Source of the DNA: Ettlia oleoabundans
Taxonomy: Eukaryota > Chlorophyta > Chlorophyceae > Chlamydomonadales
Length of the DNA: 12,548 nt
Direction: 5' to 3'
Assembly (NCBI GenBank): GCA_019693395.1
Contig: JAAMXP010003089.1
Span: forward strand, 1 to 12,548
The first letter of the stretch is position 1. Each line of letters begins with the position of its first letter. Positions 7,201-12,548 of the stretch are shown in pieces. Below the pieces are notes generated by a model. That model worked only from the letters and a program-made list of their open reading frames with translations, ran no database searches and was not told where the DNA came from. A program made the translations under genes and the position numbers.

Positions 7201-10200
7201 CTTGCCGCCTCCACCAAGCATCTCTCCGGAGGTTTGATGCCAGCCATGCCGCTGCGGCCGAGGCTCCGGCAGCAGCTGTCGAGGCTGCTGTCCCTCCTGC
7301 TGCTGCTGCTGCTGATGCCAGTACGCCTCCTGCTGCTCCTGCTCCGGCTGCTGGTGCACCCGCTGGCCGCTGCCACTGCCGCCACTTTGTCGCCAACTTG
7401 CCAGAGGGGTGCCATCTGCACCAGCGAACCCGCCAAAGCCAGGCCCATCATCACAGCAGCCACCATCCTCACCGCACCAATCAGCATCGGGGTGGCTTGG
7501 GGGTCCCTGCCTGCTGCCCGCCTGCTGGTACTGCTGATAGCTGACGACGTTGCGCCGGTGCCTGAGATGCTGGTTTGAAGGCTGTTGTTGGCGGTGATTG
7601 AGCCACCGCTGCTGATCCTGCAGCTGCTGCTGCTGCTTGTGGTACACAAGTTGCGATTTCCGGCTTTGAGTTTGACGCTGGCTGGTTCTAAGCCGCATCC
7701 GCCGCAGCGACAGCGGCACATCCTCCTCCTGCTGCTGTTCTTGCCCCGACCCACCCATCACACCTGCTCCTGCTGCCGCCGTCAATGTCTGCGGTCTTGT
7801 TTCCCGCAAACCCTGCTGCACCTGCTGCTGTCCAGCTGGGGCTTCCCAGCGCTGCTGTGCCTGCTGTGATGGGTGCTGAGGCTGCAGGGCGCCAAACTGG
7901 CCTGCCGCCGACCGCCGCTGCGCCTCACCATACTGCTGCTGCTGCTGCTGCTGTGGCGGTGGCGTATGGGTCTGACCAGGAAGCTGCAACAAGGCCTGCT
8001 GCTGCTGCAGCACGCGCTGCCGCTGCTGCTGCACATGTTGTTGCTGCTGCTGCTTGCGCCGCTTAGCCCGTGACGCCAGTGTTAAGTCCTCCTCATCCAC
8101 AGCCCTGTCCTGCACTTGCTCTACTGTCTGCATGATAAGAGGCTGCTGCTGCTGCTCCTGGCCCTGCTGCTGGGCCTGCCTCATAGCCAGGCGTTGACCC
8201 AGCGGCAGTTGGGAATAGGAGACGGGATCTGCAGGATCACCCTCCACCACATCCACCCTAAACTTCCCTCCGACCGCTGCTCTGCCATCCCCACCGGCAT
8301 TCTCCTTCTGGTCTGGCTCGCTTACCTGCCGCTGGTGCTTCTGAGAGGCTGTCAGCCGGCTGCGGGGGGTGTCTACAACCGTACGATGTTGATGGTGCTG
8401 CTGATGCTTCTTCTGCTGCAATGAGAGCTGCGCGCCAGTTGGGTTTCTGGGCAGCTGGGCGGCGGGAACAGCAGCAGCGGCAGCGGCAGGAGGGGGGAGG
8501 CTGGGCAGCAAATTCCAGTTGGGCATGTCGTCATCAACATCGTCATCGCCCTCCCCTCCAGACCCCTGCCAGTCTGGCTGTTGCCACTCTGCACTCTGCT
8601 GCCCTCGCTGGTGTCCCTGCTGCTGCTGACCATGATGTCCCTGCCCCTGCTGCTGCTGATGCTGCTTCCGATGCGCTAGAGGCACCTGCGAAAAGGCGGG
8701 GGGCTGCTGCTCCTCACCCTGCACTGGTGCCAAAGCAGGGGGCTGTTCCTGCCCTCCTGGCAACTGCTGCTGGATCGCGTGGCTCGCTGGCGGTGCCAGC
8801 TGGCGCATTCGTTGCGCCAGCGGCACCTGCGAGCAACTCAACTCTCCCTCTTCCTCCTCTCCGTTTCCTTCTAGGAGCATCTCTGGCTGCTGCTGTGGCT
8901 GCTGGAGCTGTGGCTGCTGAAATCGCGGCGGTTGCTGCACCGCCCCCAGATGCTGCCTTCTTTGTGCCAGGGAAACCTGCGATGACCGAGGCAGCTGGCA
9001 GCCCCACTCTGCTGGCCCCATCGCGTCCGACTGCTGCAGCACATGATGCTCAGTAGGCGATGCTGCTGGTGCCTGCGCCTCCGCACCCACCTGCTGCTGC
9101 TGCCAAGACTCAGGCTGCGCCTCATGACGCGGCAACTGTACCGCCGGTGATTGCTGTACCGCTGATGGTACCACAGGTTGTATTGCTTCAAACATCTCCT
9201 CATCCGAATCAGCAACCAGGTCGATTATTTCGGCAAAGTCGTATCCCGCCGCCTTTGCCAGAGCTGCCACATCCTTGTGATCCACCCAGGCTGCTGCAGG
9301 AGGTACTGCAGGAGCAGCTGCTGCTGCCAATATCCCCCCTTGTGCTGCTGCTGCTGCTGTACCATTTGGAGGGTTTATTGGCTGCAATGGCACCTCTTTA
9401 GCCGCATCCTCCTGCTGCTGCTGCTGCTGCGGCTGCGGGTGCTGCTCCGGTGGCGCATGCATGGCATGCGCTGCTGCCGGCTCCTGTGGTGCGCCCTCGT
9501 CTGCTGCGCCTGCTGCCGATGGTGCCATCTCTTTCCCCTTTGCAGCTGCGGTGTTCTGCAACCACAGCAGTATTTGAGATTCAATTTGCAACAAAGGCCA
9601 CGCCATGCTGTGCCCTAGAGTCTGCTGCACAGCTGGAAAGCAAGAGACCCACCCAACCCCAACCCCAGTTACCCACCCACCCACGAACAATCTGGACCAT
9701 TCAAATTTAAACACACCTTGCGCCTCTTTGCTTTGGCTCCACTCTTGGCCGCTGCGCCTGCAGCCGCCTCTGCTGCTGACGCCGCCCCTGCTGCTGCCCC
9801 TGCACCCGCAGCCGCTGCCTTGCGTTTCCGAGGTTTGCTGGCTTTGGCTGAACTCTTGTCTGCCGCAGGTGCAGCAGCGGGACCTACTGCGGCCGCCTTG
9901 GCAGCAACCTCGGACCCCTGCCGCTTTACAGCTGCTGCAGGAGCATCTCCTGGTGCTGCCTGCTGCCCGGGTGGCTCAGCGGGCGCTGAAGGCACCTGCT
10001 CTGCCCCTGCTGCCGCAATAAACGCCCAGCGATGCACGGCTGGATCATCAAATCGCAGCAACTGCCCCTTCTCGTGCTGCTCATGTTCCTCCTGCTGCCC
10101 TGCCTGCTGTTGTTGCTGCTGCTGCTTCTGCTGATCCTGCTGCACCTGCTGCGGGGCATTCCTTACGCCTGCCTGTCCCAGGCAGCGCCAGCGCAGCAGC

Positions 10201-11841
10201 AGACCCTCCGCAGCCAGCTGCGGCACCATTACAGGCTGTTGCTGGGCAGGAGGCGGGGTGCGCACCCCCTCGGCCTCTGCTGCTGGCGCTGCATTGCTGT
10301 CAGGTCCAGCAGCAAGCGGGCCTGCTGCCTCCCTTTGTACAACCATGCTGCAATCAGCTGGCCCCTGCTGCTGCGCTTGATGCTGCTGTGCCTGGTGCGG
10401 CTGATCCCCAGCAGGCACGTCACGATCGCATGCCAGCCCCACTTTCAGAGCTGCTTCTGTCACTGCGGCTGCCAGCAAGCACTCCAGCGTGGGGGGCGGC
10501 GCAAGCGCAAGCTTGCCAGCTGCATCCCAGGTGATCGCTGCACCGGAATGCTCCGGGAACAGCAAGCGATGCTGGATAGAGGGAGACGCCGGCTGTTTTT
10601 GCCGCCCGGGCGGCTGGTCCACCTCTCGCTGGCCGCTGCTGTCGCCGCTAGGGCGGGGCGAGGGGGGTAGCGGCACAGCTGGGGAGCCCTGGATGGCGGC
10701 TGCTGGGTGGGAGTGGTACTGCGGCCGCTCCCAGGGGTAGCTGTCGAACCCTGCTGCTGCACCGTACGCAGCAGAAGCGTCACATGGCCCCATTGTTGCT
10801 GCTGCTGCTGCTGCTGCTGCACCATAACCCGGTGCCACAGCTGCAGTTGGGGCGTGTGCTGCTGTGCCTGCCACGCCAGCTGGTAGCAGCTGTAGGCTTT
10901 CCATCCCTTGCTCTGCGTTCAGGAGCTGGTAATCCACCACCTCAGGCCCTGCTGGCGCAGCCGCTGCTGGTACCGCTGGTGCTGATGGCACTGCTGGTAC
11001 CACTGGTACTGCTGATGCTCCAGGATTAAGTGCAGGGAATGCGTCTTCAGCTGCTGCCATATCCATGAAGGCATCGAAATCCTCCGCGGCCTCCGCAACA
11101 GGCTCAAACCGCCAAGTACCATCTGCAGCACCGGAAGCATCTACCGCACCCCAAACTGTCTTTCCAGGTGCAGCTTCAGGGCCAGCACGTGGTTTGCTGC
11201 CCATGCTGGCATATCCCCCCGAGTCCCGCCCTCCCGAGCTGCGCCCTCCCAAACCAGAACCGCCGCAGGCAGCCCCAGCCTCCTCCTTCTCTCCCTCCGA
11301 ATCGCTGTCTATAACAGCCAGCTGGCCCCGTCCGCTGGGCTTTCGATTCATGCTGCCCCGCCCGCTGCCAGCAGCAACCGCCTTGCCGCTGCCTCGTGCT
11401 GCCCTGCTGTTGCCGCGACCCCTGCCCCGCCCAGAAGCCTTGACCTCCGGCTCCTGCAAATACCAGGCAGGCCGGCAGGCCTCTCAAACATCAGGTGGAT
11501 CGCTCGTGAATATTAGCCACAGTGCACACCAACTGCCGCAACGCAACTTCCACTCGCCCCTCCCACCTTCTCAGGCGTGCAATCAACCACAACCCACAGA
11601 TCCCTGGACGCCGTGCACCCCCTCTACCCCCCACCCACCTTCTCGGGTGTGTGCTCCACTGCCACATCCATGCGCACGGGCTCAAAGGCGTGGGGCAGCA
11701 TGCGCGGGCTGCGCTCAAACATGTCGAAGCCGCGGGGGTTGCGCAGCCGCCGGTAAAGCGCCTTGGTGTTCTGCGGGTGGGCGGCAGCAGGGAGGGAGGT
11801 GATCAGAGTGATCCTAAGAATCATCAAGCCAGAGGTCCCGA

Positions 11842-11885
<44 letters not shown>

Positions 11886-12509
11886 CTACGCCCTAAGGCG
11901 TGGGTTGAGGAAGCCAGCAGAGGAAACGGCCTGCCCAGCTTGTGAATTGATATAGCTGGCCGTTGTGCCCCAACCTGCCAAGTCTGTGCCTATAATAACT
12001 CCGTGACGCACTGCCGCGATAAATCCAACCCCTGCCTCGCGTTCACTGAAAATCTATCTCAGTTGTAGCGCCGCCTCGTACCTCCTCTATTTGATTGTAC
12101 TTGTCCTGCTCCTTCCCTGCCGCCATTATGTAAACCACCCGCCCCTCCTTGTGCCGCCCGGTGCGCCCCATGCGCTGGATGGAACGTGTGGGGGAGGAGG
12201 TGGCGTCAAAGCAAACAATGAGGTCCACCTGCAAGGACAGATGGGAAATGAAGAAAAGAATCATATTTGAAGGGAAAACGTTTTGGCAAAACCCAGGTGG
12301 CGAATGGGAAGCGCGTACCTCGAAGCACACCAAATCGGTCAGGAAAGAATGCCGAAAAGGTGATTGATCAAGTGGCTGATTGACAAGTGGCTGGATGATT
12401 GTATGGCCAAGCGCTTGGCTGGCTAAAGGCTGACTGGCGGGTCACCTGCGGTATATCCAGCCCCTCCTCCCCAATGCATGTGGCCACCAGGCAGTTGAAC
12501 GCGCCAGAC
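3408..12509 (-). CDS. FANCM: FANCM/Mph1-family DNA helicase with long low-complexity tail and C-terminal PHD finger (5' partial)
   Basis: Predicted nuclear SF2 helicase/translocase that remodels replication forks and limits crossovers. Exons, in transcript order: 12509-12446, 12228-12082, 11770-11639, 11453-9717, 9555-6201, 5856-5512, 5313-5232, 4931-4832, 4603-4459, 4244-4179, 3859-3785, 3547-3408. All introns are GT-AG and every junction agrees in phase, giving 2128 residues in the window and stop TAG at 3408. Exons 1-3 hold motif V (TCIGEEGLDIP), motif VI (IQRMGRTGRHKEGRVV) and FERSPRMLPHAF, the order found in FANCM. Exons 4-5 are a Gln/Ala/Pro-rich tail. Exons 6-7 hold ARFVDAEAALSGEDASG and LSDFIDD, exon 8 MTAYLHMLQRRQQRKAQ, exon 9 an EEEEEEDYDMEDSF acidic patch, and exons 10-12 a complete PHD finger. 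No ERCC4-like nuclease domain as in animal FANCM is seen. Helicase motifs I-IV lie beyond the window. The exon 5/6 junction is the least certain, because its acceptor sits in a CAG run. Confidence 0.85.
4459..4931 (-). other. Tail exons 8-9: MTAYLHML helix and acidic EEEEEEDYDMEDSF patch
   Basis: Exon 4931-4832 has a Pro/Gly-rich lead, then SPMTAYLHMLQRRQQRKAQ, a short basic helix. Exon 4603-4459 starts VQDTPEAVRGGGRGGG (RGG-like) and ends EEEEEEDYDMEDSFMAN. Entry at phase 2 (EG-R-AY), the middle junction at phase 0 (AQ/VQ) and exit at phase 1 (AN-E-SE) all match their neighbours, which bridges the FANCM tail to the PHD finger. Confidence 0.75.
5232..5856 (-). other. Tail exons 6-7: basic coiled segment then acidic FVDAEA/FIDD block
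   Basis: Exon 5856-5512 starts ESPASIPPLHQQHQQATARA and continues NLRRLQKG. It then has a charged, probably helical stretch (EQLEKAQERQRRREEARSRA) and RFVDAEAALSGEDASG. Exon 5313-5232 continues DEVEGEEEGLSDFIDD. As I recall them, tails of fungal and plant FANCM/Mph1-type proteins have a similar acidic (F/Y)(I/V)D-x-EAxLSG segment followed by FIDD or FVDD. If so, this region ties the tail to the helicase family independently of motif VI. Confidence 0.7.
5881..5942. repeat. Duplicated 15-bp block in the CAG-rich end of intron 5
   Basis: CAGCAGTATCCAGGG occurs at 5881-5895 and again at 5928-5942, with similar flanks on both sides. It is an imperfect tandem duplication of about 47 bp next to the CAG run that forms the acceptor of the 6200-5857 intron. 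Confidence 0.8.
6283..6501 (-). repeat. Three copies of a DSQxxPEWQ protein repeat
   Basis: The copies are DDSQSPEWQP, DSQASPEWQP and DSQPTPEWQL, each followed by Gly/Ala-rich spacer and two of them preceded by a Val-Val. A partial copy GQDSQLAAV lies between the first and second. Each contains an SQ site, the minimal ATM/ATR consensus. Confidence 0.8.
6745..7008 (-). repeat. Imperfect ~30-bp (10-residue) repeat zone, Gly/Gln/Met/His-rich
   Basis: The tail here has recurring phrases such as HSGQQMPSRQQMPRAQHNQ, DGRQMASEQHN and YGQHSGRQQNPTG, at a spacing near ten residues. It reads as a decayed minisatellite within coding sequence. No function is recognised. Confidence 0.5.
7690..8985 (-). 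repeat. Seven degenerate copies of an SQVPLAQR-like protein motif
   Basis: Copies in order of translation: SSQVSLAQRR (8985-8956), CSQVPLAQRM (8835-8806), FSQVPLAHRK (8694-8665), GAQLSLQQKK (8436-8407), YSQLPLGQRLA (8217-8185), EDLTLASRAKRR (8094-8059) and EDVPLSLRRMRL (7725-7690). The shared pattern is [SQ or acidic]-[VL]-[PST]-L-x-x-[RK]. Codon choice differs among copies (for example CCT/CCG, CTA/CTG, CGA/CGG/AGA/CGC), so the protein motif is better conserved than the DNA. Confidence 0.75.
7933..7953. repeat. CTG/CAG run encoding polyglutamine
   Basis: Seven CTG units on the + strand, CAG on the coding strand, encode a Gln run in the second giant exon. Similar shorter runs occur at 9412-9429 and at many places between 7270 and 10130. 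Confidence 0.9.
9196..9231 (-). other. Candidate SUMO-interaction motif 2
   Basis: The residues EIIDLVADSDEE, near the start of the second giant exon, have a short hydrophobic core (IIDLV) followed by an acidic SDEE stretch. The segment stands out from the surrounding Gln/Ala filler and continues MFEAIQP. Confidence 0.5.
9648..9682 (-). other. Intronic G-run cluster (possible G-quadruplex)
   Basis: Seven C-runs of three or four bases on the + strand give GGG/GGGG runs on the sense strand of the FANCM gene, about 35 bases inside intron 9716-9556. The spacing of one to six bases fits the usual G-quadruplex pattern. Confidence 0.6.
10798..10820. repeat. GCT/AGC run encoding polyalanine
   Basis: An almost pure GCT trinucleotide run on the + strand is read on the - strand as a run of Ala codons (within GYGAAAAAAAATMG). 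It is the same CTG-type repeat as the Gln runs but in another frame. Confidence 0.85.
11280..11324 (-). other. Candidate SUMO-interaction motif 1
   Basis: The residues QLAVIDSDSEGEKEE have a hydrophobic core (LAVI) followed by Asp/Glu and phosphorylatable Ser. This is the typical form of a SUMO-interaction motif with a CK2-type acidic/serine flank. Confidence 0.5.
11639..11770 (-). other. FANCM post-motif-VI segment (exon 3 in window)
   Basis: This exon encodes 44 residues including ALYRRLRNPRGFDMFERSPRMLP and ends AVEHTPEK. Human FANCM has a segment ending FYQRSPRMVP with PEKPSRN further on, so this is a recognisable family-specific block after the helicase core. It joins exon 4 at KEPEVKASGRGRG. 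The intron before it carries the GAAA microsatellite. Confidence 0.85.
11840..11885. repeat. (GAAA)n microsatellite in a FANCM intron
   Basis: About 11 uninterrupted GAAA units on the + strand. On the transcribed sense strand this is a TTTC pyrimidine run, about 70 bases upstream of the acceptor of the 12081-11771 intron. Confidence 0.95.
12082..12509 (-). other. SF2 helicase C-terminal lobe, motifs V and VI (exons 1-2 in window)
   Basis: Exon 12509-12446 encodes SGAFNCLVATCIGEEGLDIP: motif V with the GEEGLDI core of FANCM, Mph1 and archaeal Hef. Exon 12228-12082 encodes VDLIVCFDATSSPTRSIQRM followed by the GRTGR of motif VI, whose arginines contact ATP in SF2 enzymes. FDAxxSPxRxxQRMGRTGR is the FANCM/Hef form and differs from DEAD-box or RecQ motif VI. 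The first base of the exon completes a codon from an exon outside the window. Confidence 0.92.
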
Positions 12510-12548
12510 CTGAGAGGGGCATGCGCAGCCGCCCGGATGGGGGGGGGG

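Larger units (their letters stand above)
6201..9555 (-). other. Low-complexity tail, second giant exon (1118 codons)
   Basis: One open exon of 3355 nt in a gene whose small exons are 64-345 nt. It is dominated by Gln, with Ala, Pro, Gly and His. Embedded short motifs are an SQVPLAQR family (7690-8985), a Gly/Gln/Met/His repeat zone (6745-7008) and DSQxxPEWQ copies (6283-6501). The basic patch SRAKRRK at about 8060 could be a nuclear signal. The start is set by acceptor GGTTGCAG/AAC in phase 0; an acceptor about 90 bases upstream is possible. The end is donor CTAG/GTAAAAC in phase 1; a GTGAGA about 45 bases earlier is an alternative donor. Confidence 0.75.
9717..11453 (-). other. Low-complexity tail, first giant exon (579 codons)
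   Basis: It begins with a basic RGRGRGNSRAARGSG stretch that could contact DNA or RNA, then QLAVIDSDSEGEKEE, a candidate SUMO-interaction motif. Ala/Pro-rich spacers follow, with an acidic-hydrophobic segment (EDFDAFMDMAAAEDAFPALN) and runs of Ala and Gln. It ends with a Lys/Arg-rich block including SKPRKRKAAA and AKAKRRK, plausible nuclear localisation signals. The exon is read through without a stop in this frame from acceptor TTTGCAG to donor AAG/GTGTGT. Confidence 0.8.

Noticed and set aside
6243..7754. Open frame of 503 codons on the - strand in another frame
   Set aside because: It overlaps the FANCM tail exon in the same direction, has no domain, and is open only because CAG/CTG-type repeats are stop-poor in several frames.
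8421..9056. Long + strand frames opposite the FANCM tail (also 10032-10670, 11065-11802)
   Set aside because: They are antisense to the coding exons, with Leu/Ala/Cys low-complexity products from CTG repeats and no recognisable domain.
11838..11890. Regular short repeats considered as a CRISPR-like array
   Set aside because: It is a pure GAAA microsatellite with no spacers, within a eukaryotic intron.
12510..12548. G-rich end of the window considered as telomeric or as exon
   Set aside because: On the - strand it is a C-rich stretch leading into the CCTCTCAG acceptor, so it is best read as the end of an upstream intron. No telomere repeat is present.

Overview
The window looks like nuclear DNA of a GC-rich green alga (Chlorophyta, perhaps a Chlorella-like trebouxiophyte; the lineage is inference). 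Short introns of 160-410 bases begin GT and end AG, UGUAA-type poly(A) signals lie 200-230 bases past both main stop codons, and long CAG/CTG runs encode polyglutamine and polyalanine. Nothing prokaryotic, viral or transposon-like was recognised.

Left part, + strand, 84-1598: a complete four-exon gene for a 151-residue centromeric histone H3 variant (CENP-A/CENH3 type). It has the lengthened loop 1 with the diagnostic Trp, but also an unusually H3-like N-terminal tip and a short insertion in the alpha-N region. Its 3' flank and an intergenic stretch to about 3034 hold small tandem repeats and poly(A) signals but no gene I recognise. A possible 27-residue membrane peptide lies at 3035-3118 on the - strand.

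Right part, - strand, 12509 down to 3408: one very large gene whose 5' end lies beyond the window. I reconstruct 12 exons; all 11 junctions keep the reading frame and give 2128 residues in the window. The first three exons carry motifs V and VI and the following segment of a FANCM/Mph1/Hef-family SF2 DNA helicase (fork remodelling, crossover control, interstrand crosslink repair). Two giant exons (1737 and 3355 nt) then encode a low-complexity tail rich in Gln, Ala and Pro, with candidate SUMO-interaction motifs, seven degenerate copies of an SQVPLAQR-like motif and three copies of a DSQxxPEWQ motif. Small exons add acidic segments and finish with a complete PHD zinc finger of the AIRE/BHC80-like type. 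FANCM joined to a PHD finger is, to my knowledge, not a described architecture and is the main novelty here.

The two genes are convergent (tail to tail). One encodes a nucleosome component and the other a repair helicase with a predicted histone-tail reader. A functional link is only a hypothesis.
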